Counted from the first letter of the stretch, positions 1 to 14,010 are shown. The stretch is DNA of 64,000 nucleotides from Chionis minor (GCA_013398295.1 VZSF01003927.1:319943-383942), one strand, 5' to 3'. Numbers and translations are program-made. The notes: generated from the letters alone by a model not told the origin.

Positions 1-3000
1 GAGAAAAGCATGTAGCTGTATCGGAAGGGCCAGAGTGAAACAGTGAAGCTATCCCTATTCACACTCTGGGCAGGTTCTCTTTCAGATCTGGATCTAAACT
101 GTGGATGATTCATGGCTTGGTCTGTGGATCAGTTGTTGGCAGCCAATAGTCTAAAAGACAGCGTAATGGTAAAGAGCGAATCCTCCTAGGAAAACCAGTA
201 ATTCTGCTGCTGCCGCCTTCCCGCCTTGTTATGGGAAGGAGTAGGTAATGTAGATGTGGCTTCCCCGTTGCCATCATGGTTGAAAGCACACTATCCATCA
301 TCCTCAGGTCCGTTATAATCTTTCAGGTTTACTATTTTGGCCTAAGAATACCAAGTGATGGTGTTTGTTTTTGGAAAAGTCAGCATAGTTTTCAATGAAT
401 GTCAGAGATTCTTGCTTTGTAAAATCATTCCCAATATTAAAACCAACTACGACCTCTTGGAAGCTAAATCCTACCCAGGATCGTGTGGCCTTCTGTGAGT
501 TAAAGGTTTTGAAAGAACCACAAACTGGTCAGGGTGGTGCTGAAAGTGCAGCTTCAATTTAGGCTGTGGTTTTCATTTGTGTCCCTGAACCATGAGGACA
601 TTGTTTTCCTTAAAATTCAAAAAGGAAAAAAAAAAAAAGTTCATTGCTGCAGTTTTACTGTTAGCTGGAGATGTTGCATCCCAGGCATCATGAGGCTCTG
701 CACCATAGCTTGCATTGGAGGTTTTCTGGGGACTGTAAATGCACTGCTTCCTGAACATTGTAGGCAGAAGTCTATTTGGGGGCAAAATATTTAGCATTAT
801 TGTCATTTTAGTTGCTTAGCAACCTATTAAACTGCAGGGTAATTGTCACCTGTTTATTAGTGGACACAGCCATACTTATTAGTAGCATTATTTTTGGAAA
901 CATCTGTTAAATTTAATGGTAACTGGCAGTCTCAGAATATGCCAAGGAAGAAATGATGGTAGAAACGCAATTGCAATTCCATCCTTATATCATGCCTATT
1001 TGAAATGTGGAATTATGGTGTTTTTTTCAAATTATTTTAAGTCGTGATTTAAATAACTTGTAGATATTTTCCATTTTTATATTGTGTGTGGTCAGTTTGC
1101 AATTTTCATGCCAAAAGTAATCAAACATTATTTTCGAATAATATTTGACTTTAGTTTACTTTCTAGCAATCCATCAATTGTGTTTGATATTCAAAATTCA
1201 GACAGTTTTGATTGCATACACATGAAGTTAGGCATATTTTAGTTCCCATCTGCAGGTGTGAGCAAAATAGTCCTGATATGCTCTCTCAACCTCCTGTCTC
1301 CTGGGTAATCTGAATAGGATTTAAACAATTGGAGTAAGCAGTTGCTTTGGAACATTTCACCCACAGAAAAGTAAGACTTATGGAATCCTTTTTGTCACAG
1401 AAATTGGATACTTCATGTGTCTTGCCTGTTAATTTCTGATCTGTACCAGAATTAGCTCAGATACCTTTCATTTCTGTTTCAAGAAATGCAGGAGCTTGTT
1501 ATTGAAAAGTTGTGGGTGGTTTGTAAATGTCTTCTTTTAAACAAATCTGCGAGATGATCAATCAACTACTGCATACTGCCAAAAGTCTCACACTTCAGCA
1601 CTCAAACAACATCTTATTCATACAGAGCCCTTCTGTGCTCTATAGGTGACAGTGCCTGAGGAGGTACAGTAAGGGAAACAGAAGGCTCCCTTCCTCATCT
1701 CTAATGTATTTGGCTGCTGACACTCCTAGGTAAGATGCCTTAAAATGGTGTGAGACATAGTGTGGCAGTTGTGTATTTTTATGTAAGACTGTTTATTTTT
1801 AAAGCCTAAAGGAAAGGCAGTAAAGGTTTCCTGTATTCCATAAATACAGTTAGGTCACTGGATAGTATAACCTTGTGGTTGTCCAAGAGGAAATTCCATA
1901 TAACTTTATGTGATTATTAGACTCTGTCTCTCAACTCGTTTTCATCATCTCCTGAAAGGCTGTTATGAGAAAAGTGAAAGGTTAAAGAGAAGTTAGGTCT
2001 CAGTCCCGGGCTGCGCCGAATGCTTCACGTATCTCCTCTTCCTCCAGAGAAGTTAATGGAAAGTAAAGTTCGGCTTTTCACAGCAGGTGCTTTGCACCTC
2101 CGAAGATCAGCAGTGTCTGCACCAGCAACATTTCACTCCACTCCTTGTGGTCTTCATGAAATGGTGAAAAGAAGTTAAGAGATACAGTCTAATAATAACT
2201 GGAGATAGATCAAGAAATAGATGAAAGGCCTCCATTGAACACTAAGGTGCTAAGGGAAATGGTTTGGGTGATTCTGCATCAAGCAGTTTTCTCTGAATAA
2301 ATATAAGCCAGTATCTCAGCAGAGCATGTCAGGACAAGGATCTACAAGCAGGACTGCATTTTAGGCAGAAGTAGCAGTGAATACCCTTATCAGTGGGAAC
2401 AAATAAAGATCTGGTGCTTAGTTTTTGAAAATAAATGAGTCTCAACCTCAATACACTGCCTGAAAACTAATCTAGGAAGAGTAATTCTGTATTCACAAAC
2501 TGCCCCTCCAGGTTTGTTTGGAATAGACACAATATTCTTTGTGCCTCATTCTGCCCATGGTTGGAGCTGAAGTTTTCAGCTTATTTTGGAGCAGGTGTCA
2601 GGATGCTGTCTGTAGATTATGTTCAGATATTGGGGGAAATTTTCATCTCACTGAAGGCAGGGGAAGTTCTGCCATAAAAATGTAGTTGGCCCATGTTTTA
2701 TTCTAAGTGTTCTGAATATCTTAACATTGGCTCAGCTTCTTTTCATGACAGTGAATGAAAAACATCAAGTCTATGTGGCAAGTTTAGTCTATTCCCAATG
2801 CTACCATAAAATGACTTGGATGAATATTCAACAAACTGTATTTTACAGGTACTCTGCATTCAGACAATTGGCAGACAATCTGTTCCGCCTGCCAGTTATT
2901 TCAATGTGTATCTATAACACTTTTTTTTGGTAGTGTTTAGCTTATGTTTTTAGCAAAATAGAAAATAAATTGTCATACATGAGACAAATTACATGCAGCC

Positions 3001-5109
3001 TTCCCTTCCAATGAAATATGCAGATTGTGGAGTTGTGTACATACAATGAATTTGAGTATCCAACTGTCTACTGCCAAGATCCTACCGGTGTTGCTGACAT
3101 TCCTGCTAATGCTATCCCTGCAGCTCATTTAAATTCAGAATATTTCAATAATGTTGGCTTGACAACAAGATGATTTTCATTGAGTGTTGAAGAATGAAAG
3201 GGTTTCTGTCTTCCTTTGTGTCTTCAGAATACCAACCTGACAGTGCAGGTGGTTGTTCTCTCCTCTCTGGTGGAAGAATCAAAGAGGTTCGTTACTGTCT
3301 CTAACAAATGCAGCAGTTTTATACAGCCGGATGGGAACACCAAGAGAGCACCATCGCTCTGGGTTAAGACAAACAAAGCTTTAGGGAGATGATTTGAAAT
3401 GTAATGAGTAGAGGTAATCATACTTCTTTTTTCTATATTAAGGGCTGCAGCCCATTCCTTGCATTTAAAGATCTCAGATTCTGTATATAGTAGGGGAAAG
3501 CATCAAAATATTTGGTAGTAGACTTTCATTTAATCCGTAAACTTTGTATTACTACCGTGTTCCAGGGAGGCAAAAATGGAGAGCAATTGCCCAAATTTTT
3601 CAGAGACCAGAAAACATGGGACAGGTCAATTGAACTCATTAGGATGAGAGTAGCTTTTCATTTTACAAATGAGTAACTGGGCATATTCAAAATAATAATC
3701 TATCACAGAACCCAAAAAACCCTAAGCAATTAATTATATGACCTAAGTTTTATACCAGATGTTTTAAAAAACCATGAGCATTAATTCAGGGAGGGTCTGG
3801 ATTTCTCTGAGGAATTTGACTCCTATATACTGTTTAAACATGGAAAATATCTTCTGGTTGTCTGTTAGGTTTTGCAGCATTAGCCAAAAACTCCCGAATA
3901 ATTTACATAACACAAACAAGAAGTAAGATTGTGACATGGGAAGACCAACATTTCTCTGCTCTACAAGGCAAAAATAGTCTTTACTGAAAATACATTTAAA
4001 TTATATACTAAAAGAGCTTGTAACTGGGATTTCACTTCAAAACTTATCTGTACAGAGCACACTATACTTAGGGAAGTGACTTGAAATAAATATACTATGG
4101 TTACCATTAAATGTTCCCGTTTGCCAACAGTTACCACATGAAACATCTGAAATCACAATGGTTTCCCCTGCAATTAGAACAGGATATATGTTTGTGGTAA
4201 TTTTGTGGTAACCAATGAGAATGTTCTTTGTGTGTGATTTCCACAGTACTTGCACACACACACTGTGGAAGAAACAAAACAAAAGAGGAACCGCGCTTAA
4301 GATTTGATTGGAATAAAAGTCATCATCCCAAAAATCTAACCTGTACATTTAGTAGATCACTAACAAAAATACAGAGATGAAGAAACTTTTTACCTTTAGC
4401 TTTTCAGCTTAACTTCTCCTTTGTGTAATTAGAAATGGATAAATCCAAGCAATACAAAATGAGAAGGTAAATTATGAAAAAACCCTAGTGGAGAAGTCAC
4501 ACACTCTGTAAACCCAAGAGATACTGCCAGGAGTCATATGCACTGTGATATTAAGTCCTTCATTAGTAAAAGTCTGTCAAATAGGTCCAGTAAAGAAATA
4601 CTCAGTATCTGCAGAGTGTGTCTGCCCTCACTCCACCATCAGGAAAGTGACTCTGTCCTATTACATTTAACTGTGATTTTCATGTGCTCTCTGCAAAGAT
4701 TTGTGTTCTTAGTGGCCGCATTTATCACAAGAAACAGGTCTTCCCTCTGTAAGAATTTCTTTGACTCAAAATATTGCTTTAGGCAATGAGCTGCTCTTTC
4801 CAGGTTACACTCTCATAAGGAAATGAAAAACAGCTCATGTTGTAATGAGAACAGGTTTCTGATGTTTTCATCTTCTGGTGTCCCAGAAATACCAGGAAAT
4901 CAGCCACTTCAGAGGTAGGTGCAGATGCAAAAACAGGGAAAAATGTTTAGTCCAAGGAGTGAGTAAAGCTTCATTCAATCTCAACCAATTCAACTGTTCC
5001 TCAGCCTTTCTTTTTATCTGCCATGATTCCCCAATGGTTTCAGATGATTTCTCTCCCATCAGTACAAGCTTAACAGATGTGCTGCATCAAATTCTCAGTT
5101 CAAGTCATA
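1..5109. other. AT-rich unique DNA, no gene seen
   Basis: This stretch is AT-rich with short open frames on both strands, none longer than about 105 codons and none with a domain or motif I recognise. It contains a 13-base A run at 626-638 and a few short homopolymers. A moderately GC-richer patch near 2000-2130 has no open frame of note. I see no splice-bounded exon, RNA gene or mobile element here. The likely reading is intergenic or intronic spacer. Confidence 0.6.
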
Positions 5110-5262
5110 CCAATTAGAAGAAATTATTTTCATTTGTAATTTTGCTCTAATTTAATTAGAATTGGATCTAAATATTAAAAAAAAAGTAAAAAAGAACAAA
5201 GCCGTATAATTACATGACAAGCAATTAACACATCATATGCAAATGACACAAACCGTCTTTTG
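5110..5262. promoter_or_regulatory. Cluster of homeodomain-type and octamer-type sites (candidate regulatory element)
   Basis: Within about 150 bp there are two TAATTA cores (5153-5158 and 5207-5212), CAATTA motifs at 5111 and 5222, and a perfect octamer-type ATGCAAAT at 5237-5244. TAATTA is the classic homeodomain core and ATGCAAAT the POU/octamer site. Such clusters are common in conserved non-coding enhancers of vertebrates, but AT-rich DNA also produces these words by chance. Function is inference only, and no conservation data are available here. Confidence 0.2.
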
Positions 5263-8200
5263 AGCTAAATGTATTGAACTTCCACAGAATTAAAAAAGTG
5301 TGTATGGCTATCAGATTCCACTCTGGGTCTAAAGGACTTGATCACCACCAAATTCAGTATTATAGTTCTAAATCTTTCCTTTTTCTATATAGAAATTTCC
5401 TTCCCTTACACAAAATCCAGCCATTTGGGTAAATGACTGCACAGATCCTCTGTACGCAGTTCGGTACTGTGCTAACTTTTCTCCTGTTGAGGCAGTGACA
5501 TAACTAAATATATAAAGTGGCGCTATTCACACTGGATGCTGCTGTTCTTACCGCGAGGTGTGTTCTGAAGAGCCCCCACACTTCTGCCGAGGCATAACAA
5601 CGTGGGCAGCTGAAGCTGTACTGAGTATGTAGGCACTTCCAGCACTGCGCTTTGGTTAGGAACGCTGTCATGTACTGCATCGTTCCATCAGACGTTTTTA
5701 AGATCTCACTAAAGGAAAGCTTTAAGGCTGGAATAACTTTGGAAGAAGTCTGGCAATTTTCCTAGCTTACATTCTGAAGTGTTGGCTCTTTCTAAAGTTC
5801 AGTCAGTTTTGGTAGGCATATAAGAACAGACGAACAAAGTGTGTAGAGGCTAATATTCAGCTATGATTATCTCCTAGTGATTTTTTCTGTGTCATATCCT
5901 GGAGAAGTGCACCAGAGTCTCTTACTCTAGATGGCTACAGAATATTATATAAACATAAATGAATACAGCCTGGAGGCCATATGGGTTAAATTTCATGAGT
6001 CATATTATTTGGCAGATCTCCACTGGATGCAAGACCTCCAGACAGCTTTTGTTCAAACCAATAACAGAACTATAACTGCTGTGAAATATCAGATTTATTT
6101 TCACCAATAGATTTATTATTCTTGCATGCTGAAGTTTTCTATTTATCTCCCGGCAGGACAAAATACATAGGAATGAAATAACCACTCCCTTAACTCTAGT
6201 GCCAAGGAATATAATGCATATGTCCAACAAAGTGGCACCCTGCCTCTCTACAGGTCTGCTGGATTATTTTTCAGTGTTCATTGCTTTTACTGAAGATTAG
6301 CCACATGGGTGTCATTAATTTCACATAGCTTTAAGCATAGTTGTCCCACCCGTGCACGCTGCTATTCGGGATTTGTACTCCTTTTAGGAAATTCAAGACA
6401 AAGGGGAAATCATTGGTTTTAAAGTCTTGTTTTAACCTTAAAAATCATCTTTGTAAAAACAACATTGCGTGATCTGAATCCATGTTTCAATAGTTTGCAT
6501 ACAATATTTTCTCGGTATATATGTAAGAATCATCATCCCAGAGGAAAACTGGATATGACTAAACTTTCCTTTGGTGATTGTTAGCAGGAGATATTCCAGA
6601 CCAGATTCCTTGCACATATTACACTTACATCAGACCAAATATATTTAAGTGCGCCTTTGAATACATTGGAAAGAGGATGAAATGAGCTTCTTTGGTAGTA
6701 TTGTTGAAAGACATCATAACAATGTGATGTATAAAACCACATACCAGACTTTTCATAAAACTCTCTCTGTCTTTAAAATCCACTGCAAAACACTTCTATG
6801 CCATTTGACATGTCTTTTCAGTGTTTGTGTCTGGCAATTTCAAACAAAGTAGAAGAAATTTTAAAAAGAAAATAACCTCTTCCTCAAAGTAATAAACAGA
6901 AATAAATAAAAATGTGTCCGCTCTCTGAAAAACCTGTGGAACGTACATGATTTACTCTTTTGGTGCATAAGTTGTGAGCCCTGTCAAGAAGTAAGTTAAT
7001 GCAACAAAGATATAAAAGAATAAAAAATTCTCCACTTTTTCTCATTGCAATTTGTATAGGATTTATTAACTTCTGTGGGCATGACTGTAGATAGATAAAT
7101 TTCTTTTAAGAAATAGAATTGCAAAATACATGCTTCCTAGTAAAACATTTTGGACATGTGAGTAGAGCAAGATGTTGAATTAAAAAAAAATTTGGAGAGA
7201 CTTATTAAGTCCAAACCTAGTTACGGCATCAGTGCAGTGATGGATAACAAGATAATGATTAAAGAAATATTGAGTGATCTGTAACAGTATCCTTATTCTC
7301 TGTATTATTTCAAAAATATTTCAAAAAAAATTATTGAACGTGAAAGGGCAGACCTCGGTACGGAGCACAGAAAAGCGGGCTGTGGAACTCAGGGGCCTTA
7401 GTAATGGCTGTCTGCAGTAGGATGAGATCCCTCCCTCCGAGCAGTCCAGTGCGTTACAGAGATCTCCATGCTATGGAATGGAACTCACGTGTACGCCACG
7501 AGTTTCTGTATGGTTCTTGCTGTAAACAGAAACTAAGATTTGAAGTTTCCACTGCAGTGCCTCTAAAGCAGAATAATGTGCATCCTTTCTGGCTAGACAT
7601 TTCAGCTCTCTGCTCTCCAGCAGAGTCCCCTCTAGAATTGTGTTGGAGCAGGGTAATCATCTGACAGGTTGTGTTCTTTGCATTTTGTGGGTGTCTGACA
7701 CAGTTGCTTTGCCATCTCATCATCTTCTGTAAAGAAAATTTCAATTATACTTTACAAAGCCTTTATAAAATCATAGTTGGAAGAGAATGTAAATGTACCT
7801 TCCAGAAGCAAAAGTGCCACAATCAAAACTTTGAGTAAATTGCTTTGTTGTCTGCTTTTCTTCTAAAACTTATTTAAAACATTACTACCAATGTTTGCTC
7901 AGAAAAAATAGCTAACTGCAAAACTATCTTCTTATTTTCAAGGAAGTCTGGTTTTATAGGAAGATGATAAACATACATCTGGGCCTTCACTTATGAGTAA
8001 TTTAATGTAACCAGAATGACCGCTGCCTCGAAAGGCAATCTGAGAAATACATTGTGTGGAAACCCGTGGTTTGTCTCATGAAGAATACATTACCTTCTTG
8101 TTTAAATCGAAACCCACATTTTGAGCCTTTTTCTATTCACGTGTTCTGCCTGGCATTCTGAATGTTTCTTTACACATCTTAAATCAACATGGTTTGGATT

Positions 8201-8518
8201 ATGTGAAGCTAAAACTACAGTCCACTGCCTGTGGACTCTGCAGTACTACTGGGTATAACCTGACAAATGTAGCTGGAGTTATGTCCCACCTTTTGCTGTT
8301 CAAGGAAAATTTCTGGATTCAGTCATGCTTTCTTTACCTTCCTGCACGTTGTGATCAGCCACCGGAACAGACTTCTGACGCTGAAGTCCCGAATCTGTCT
8401 CACACAGCTTCTGCGGGGCATACAGTGCTTTCTTTTGGGTCTTCCCGAGGAACCAGTGGTTATGTTGCTATCTGTTGTTTGCCCTCACTGTCAAAGAATG
8501 CTGGTCCAGCCAGGTTTG
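5263..8518. other. AT-rich unique DNA, no gene seen
   Basis: No recognisable gene. The region around 5536-5660 and 7345-7640 is somewhat richer in GC and CpG than its surroundings but carries only short overlapping frames on both strands. A 116-codon open frame begins at 8194 on the plus strand and runs into the neighbouring old repeat. It has no motif, no signal peptide and no recognisable homology, so I do not call it a gene. Confidence 0.55.
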
Positions 8519-8612
8519 CACATAAAAATAGAATCTTTTATTAGACCAACTCTTACAGCTGTGTAAAGTGAACAGGCTTTCAAGTGGCTAAAATGTTCTT
8601 CAGGCTAGAGAC
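8519..8612. repeat. Probable ancient sauropsid interspersed repeat fragment
   Basis: The text around 8534-8551 (CTTTTATTAGACCAACTC) followed by AGGCTTTCAAG (8573-8583) and TGTTCTTCAGGCTAGAGAC (8594-8612) closely follows, from memory, a repeat very common in turtles, crocodilians and birds. In that repeat, TTTTATTGGACCAAC is followed by an (A)AGCTTTCGA stretch and then a CTTCTTCAGG stretch. I cannot name the family. The copy looks heavily diverged, as expected for an old element. Its boundaries are approximate. Confidence 0.45.
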
Positions 8613-11600
8613 AAGTCTGTCTGTCTTTTCTAGCTGACCATCAAAAGATACTATTTCTAACTGCAGATTTTGTGTGATCTTGATGTGAAGCACTTGCAAA
8701 GGTTTCACGCTCACTACACTTGGAATACCTTGTTTTACCAGCCACCTTAAATCCCAGTGAACTCACGTCAATTAAAACGTAAATAAAAGCATTCGTTTAT
8801 AATATCCAAAATAAACAATGCCATTGTCAATTTAACCTGCTTCCGTGAAGTTAAAATTTGAAGATATCTCTTCACCAACTTTATTGTAAGGCATTACACT
8901 TGCCATCTTTTGGCGTACTTTATTCTTTGCATGGTAATCTCGACAAAGATCCTCTTTAGATAGAGTATGTTACAACTATTGTTTTTAAAATCCTAGTAAG
9001 GATCTAGTCAGATATAATGTTTTTCTTGATACTTCTTTTTTCCAAAAGCCCATTTGCTTCTAGAATTAACTTATTTGAAGTTAATAATGTCATTCTTATA
9101 GCTAAAATAACACAATACAACACAAAATAGCTGTCTAACTACACGGTGTTTCTTAGCCCTGTTTTTGTACAAAGATCTGGGAACAAGAAATTAGTCAGCT
9201 TCTAGAATTGATACGGGTCAGAGTGGTCATCAGTTATTGGTGATTGAATCGTGATGAATATATCACCAGAAAATTACAGTAAAGGCCTCAGGGAATGCAA
9301 TCAGTTTGCCTTTGTTGCTGAGTCATAACCTTCAGGCCAATATATTTCCTTTAACATCATAACTGGCTGACCGCTTTGGTCCAGATTGCGGGCCATGCAT
9401 GAAAGCCAACAAAAAGGAACTTTCATAATGTGGTCGAGGAAGCAAAAAACAAAAGCCAAAACCCAAAAAACAAACAAATAAAAATAAAAGCAGAATGTAG
9501 ACAACTGCTAGAAAAAGGAAAATGCTCAACTTCTTATATTCTGTCCCTCAGCTCATGCTACTTGTAAATGTTAAAGAAAAGACGTTATTTTACAGAAATA
9601 TCTGATCTCTCCTACCATGGCTGCTGTTTTGCTCTTGCACTCTTCTTGATCTCACATACGCCAGCCTGTGCAGCCCAGAGCAGATTAGCAGGCGCATATG
9701 CAGTAAAGGACCAATGCAAAATATTCAAGGATTCCACCACAGGCAATTCACTGAATGTAATGCTGAAAGGAGATTTAATTCATTCAACCTATTAGATTAA
9801 TAAAAATATTTTTATATATAGCGCATATGAAATGGGAATATTTTCCATGTATTGCAGCTGCAAATACCTTTTCCCTTTACCAAGTCCTAGACAGCATGAT
9901 TCAGTAGAAGGTAAATAGAGTTAATTGCTTCTAGTTTTCTAATCATTGCCCAGTCTCTGTGGTCTATCTAGTAATTCTAAATGCAAAGCCAAACCCAGCT
10001 CTTGGCTTTAAATTCCCCAAAACTTGATAGAGTCAAACTTGGGGTTTTTTGTCAGGCTTATCTGTAATTTTTTTCTCATATACTTGTATTTTAAACTTTT
10101 TTTTTTTTTTTCCGCCACGTAACCAGGCAGGTACTTTGAGAGGTGTTTAACAGGCAATGCCAGCAAATGTAAACCACAGTGTTCATTTGTTCTATGTTCG
10201 GTGGTATAAACCTTCAATTAGAGACTAATAAACTGTTACCTTATATAGGGCATCTTTAAATACTTGGTGTTTACAACACAGTACTTGTATATATTTGTGT
10301 TAATAAGAGTTTTATTAGGGAGCTATGTGCACCTTGTGCCAGGCACTGTTGTAGGTTCATGTGATAGAAGTAAAAAGGAACTGAACAGTGTGTCCTTGTT
10401 TCAAATGACAATAACAGCTTCAGATTTCAGTATGGACTTCATTTTGAGAAATAATGAGCATTATCCTAGCCAAAAATCTTGCTAAGATGCATGGCTAATC
10501 AACACTTACTGGCTTGAAGACAATTTCAAGAAGCCAAAATTATTCCTGAAGTTTTCACTTTTGCTGAAGTGACAAGTAAAGAGTCATGATAGAATAAAGG
10601 CTTTTGGATTGATTTTAGCTTAGGATTTCCATTTCTCACTTCCCCTCAGCATTCCCAGGAGTACAGTAAGGCACAAAGACCTGAAGTAGGTTGTGAGGGC
10701 CACCATGGTACTCCTGGGTATCCATAGATATTCTTCTTTGCTCTGTAGCTTGAATAAAAATAAGAATGTGATCTCTCTCATTGTAGGTGAACAGGTACTG
10801 TCTATGCTAAAACTCCTTTGTTTAATCCAGCCACAGAAGCACTCAGAGGAATTATGTACTTGTTGTATGTGTTTTCCTCTCTTGGTCTTACTAATTGCAT
10901 TTTTAAAACTATAGTGGTGGGTTTCAGTAATGTACCTTTTGCATCCATATGCATCTATTTTGAGATTTTTTTTAAACACTTGCCATTTAAAAATCACTTG
11001 AAAGGTTAGGTTTTTGCAAAAGGCTTCATCTTAAAAACAGTTTTAAAACAGGAAAAATTATATCACCTTGTAGCAATAATTCATGCTTTAAAATACAAGG
11101 CATTTCTAGTCATTGAACACACAAGAAAACTATAATCTTTAGCTATTTTAACTAAGTCTTTCCTTCCTGCCTTCTTTCCTTCCTTTCTCATATTTTGGAA
11201 ACCAACTAACATTCTTCCAACAAAAATTACCTAAGAACTGTTTTTGGCTAGCCATTGTGTGTGCCGAGGTTTTGATACTGAGAGCATGTTAATGGCCAAA
11301 TTATAAACACTTGAGAATTTGAATTCAGAAGACAAACATTAGCAGACCCTTAACTGCAGTAGCACAAACCAAGATGCTATAAATTATGGGGTGGTGGTGT
11401 TAAAAGCACTGGCTTCCTGGTATCTGGCACCCAAAACCTTTTCATTTGGGTATATATTGGGCTGCAGAGAGGTTGCCACTTGCCGCTTGGCCAGTATTCA
11501 GCTGGCAGCGATGTCTGTTTAAAGTTCAGGCCAATTGATGGCTCAGGCCTGCAAAAGAATATTTTGTTGTTATGCCATGAGAAATATTTACCCTTCTCTG

Positions 11601-13273
11601 TTTTTTTTTTTTCCCCTTCCTTCAGTCATTCACTCTCCTACCTAGGATTTCTATGTGAGACAATACTTGCCAAGTTTTGCAACTATATGTATGAACAACT
11701 CTGGCACGGTATTTTAATGAGCTAATTTCTGTCTTTATAAATGTACGTGCAGTCAGGAGAGCTTCCTGGAGTTCTCATGGATCATGGGCATGTGTTTGTG
11801 GTACTCCTACCTTTGCATGAGCACGTGCTGTGTTTCATGCCAGGGTGAAAAGGAAGGTTTGAACACAGGCTTCTCAAAAACTTTACAGTTGTGGACTTCA
11901 TCAAGCTGAAATTGTCAGTAAAAGGAATTTATATCCTCGGTCAAAAAACAGCTCCAAGGTGACACAGGTCTGTTTGTCCGTGCCTTGTAAAACTGTGACG
12001 TAACGCAGGAAGTTTAGCAGCACTGTTCCCACATGCTGTTGCTGGCTATGGGAGCAGTAAGGTTTTGGATACGGTCAGCAAAGTCAAGCAAGTAGCTTTT
12101 AGCATGTTCTTTCCAAAAAAAGTAAACAAGGGGCATCTGCCTTCTATGCTCAGCTCTGCCTCAGATGAACTTTCACATATGTGAAATGATTGTCTGCACA
12201 CTGAGCTGAAATGCATCACATTTAGCATGATCGTTTGCTGATATAATTTTGCTGTTTGTCACTGAGGGGGACACTCTTCAAATTCATTGCACTGAACCAG
12301 ACAGAAAGTACCTAAAGCAGGGAATGCTAGAATGTGCCATAAACAACTATTTAGCCTATGCTCTTGTTCATATTTATTCCTTCCATTGTATTTAAAGTGT
12401 AAGAAAATAATTTTATTGCTCCTTTCTAGTGAAGAAAAAAACCTCCAACTCTTGTCATTTCTAGAATGCTGAAGTCCCTTTCCTGGAGAAACATTTCACG
12501 TCCTCTGAGCTGCCACTGGCAGGTACCAGTCTGCCTACTTAGAGTTGGATGAAAATATTCCACCAGGCAGAGATCATGTCTAAGGTAAGATTCTTCTCCA
12601 CACAGGGTTTGGGAGTGATACCTTAATAGTAGTTTCAGGATCACAAGTTAAACAAACAGAACTTCTAATGAGCAACGTGCCGCGGTGTATCAGCAGCTCC
12701 TTCCTTGCCACTGTTCATTGCTCTGTTGGTTGCCTGCTGAACCCATTCATAAGTAAGAACCCAGTATGGCCAAGGCAAAGTGAAGTCTCTTCTGGAATCT
12801 TCCAAAGAGATAAAAGGAGAACCACTTTTTTAGTCTGCATTTCACCATGCACCCTCACTCACTGGTTTTTTTGCAAGTATGCTGGGCAAAATAGATTGGA
12901 GCATGGGAGAAAAATACCTGTTTCTTAAGAGATTTGTATTTATTGTCTCACTGTACTAATAAGGTAATTCTTAGCTTGTTTGAGGTCAGACTAGCTCTTA
13001 GTGAAGACTGTTTCACTAGATTAGGCTTCACTATGCTTCCTAGGCTTTACATGTGTTCATACAACTGCACCTTTGCCCCGTGGAAGGACAAAAATGTCTA
13101 TCCCGGAAATAACACAGAACATGGTTAGACAAAGCCAATGGATATGCTGCATGATTACTCTGAAAAATACCCTCTCTGTTAATTTGAGAGGGAACTGTAA
13201 GTACTAATACAGTCAACAAACCTGAACAGTCAAGAACACTAACCCTTGAGGCATTCTGTGTTTAATCCTATGA
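8613..13273. other. AT-rich unique DNA with low-complexity tracts, no gene seen
   Basis: The interval holds a 15-base T run at 10097-10111, a pyrimidine-rich (CTTCC-like) tract at about 11157-11190, a 12-base T run at 11601-11612 and an A/C-rich tract at 9441-9490. The longest open frame is a 125-codon minus-strand one at 10620-10997, which overlaps open frames on the other strand and shows no motif. I support no gene here. Confidence 0.55.
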
Positions 13274-14010
13274 TGCATGCACCGGTACAGGTTAGGGACT
13301 GACCTGCTGGAAAGCAGCTCTGCAGAGAGGGACCTGGGAGTCCTGGTGGACAACAGGATGACCATGAGGCAGCAATGTGCCCTTGTGGCCAAGAAGACCA
13401 ATGGCATCCTGGGGTGCATCAAGAAGAGTGTGACCAGCAGGTGGAGGGAGGTCATCCTCCCCCATTACTCTGCCCTGGCGAGACCACAACTTGAGTACTG
13501 TGTCCAGTTTGGGGCTGCCCAGTTTAAGAGGGATGGGGAACTGCTGGAGAGGGTACAGCAAAGGGCTACGAAGATGATTAGGGGGCTGGAACATCTTTCT
13601 TATGAGGAAAGGCTGAGGGAGTGGGTCTTTTTAGTCTGGAGAAGAGAAGGCTGGCGGGGGATCTCATCAATGCTTATAAATACTTAAAGGAGGGTGCCAG
13701 GAGGAAGGGTCTTTTTTCAGTGGTGCCCAGTGATAAGACAAGAGGCAATGGGTACAAACTCGAATATAGGAAGTTCCATCTGAACATGAGGAGGAACTTC
13801 TTTACTCTGAGGGTGGCAGAGCACTGGAACAGGCTGCCCAGAGAGATGGTGGAGTCTCCAACTCTGGAGACATTCCAAACCTGCCTGGACGCCATCCTGT
13901 GCAACCTGGTGTAGGTGGACCTGCTCTGACAGGGGGGTTGGACTAGATGATTTTCAGAGGTCCCTTCCAACTCCTAACATTCTACAATTCTATGATTCTA
14001 TGATTCTATG
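13274..14010 (+). mobile_element. CR1 LINE retrotransposon, 5'-truncated, copy A
   Basis: This is the 3' part of a chicken-repeat-1 (CR1) non-LTR retrotransposon in plus orientation, about 740 bp. It starts abruptly inside the ORF2 C-terminal region near 13274 and runs through the ORF2 stop at about 13912-13914 and the short 3' UTR. The UTR carries the diagnostic GGACTAGATGATTTTCAGAG sequence. The copy ends with tandem ATTCTATG units at 13987-14010. Truncation at the 5' end and lack of a poly-A tail fit CR1 insertion by target-primed reverse transcription. The high GC stands out from the AT-rich flanks. Confidence 0.95.
13277..13914 (+). pseudogene. CR1 ORF2 (reverse transcriptase) C-terminal fragment, frameshifted
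   Basis: The fragment encodes the region downstream of the reverse-transcriptase catalytic core of CR1 ORF2. Recognisable landmarks are the DLGVLVDN block near its start, QQCALVAKK, the RPQLEYCVQF block, [18 protein letters not shown], then [22 protein letters not shown] and [13 protein letters not shown]. The reading frame breaks near 13621, where one base is missing relative to the usual ...[12 protein letters not shown]... junction. The remainder lies in another frame and ends at a stop at 13912-13914. With no 5' part, endonuclease or catalytic core, it cannot be functional. Confidence 0.92.

Noticed and set aside
8194..8544. 116-codon plus-strand open frame as a gene
   Set aside because: It runs into an old interspersed repeat and has no motif.
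10620..10997. 125-codon minus-strand open frame as a gene
   Set aside because: AT-driven composition, no recognisable motif, and overlapped by plus-strand open frames.
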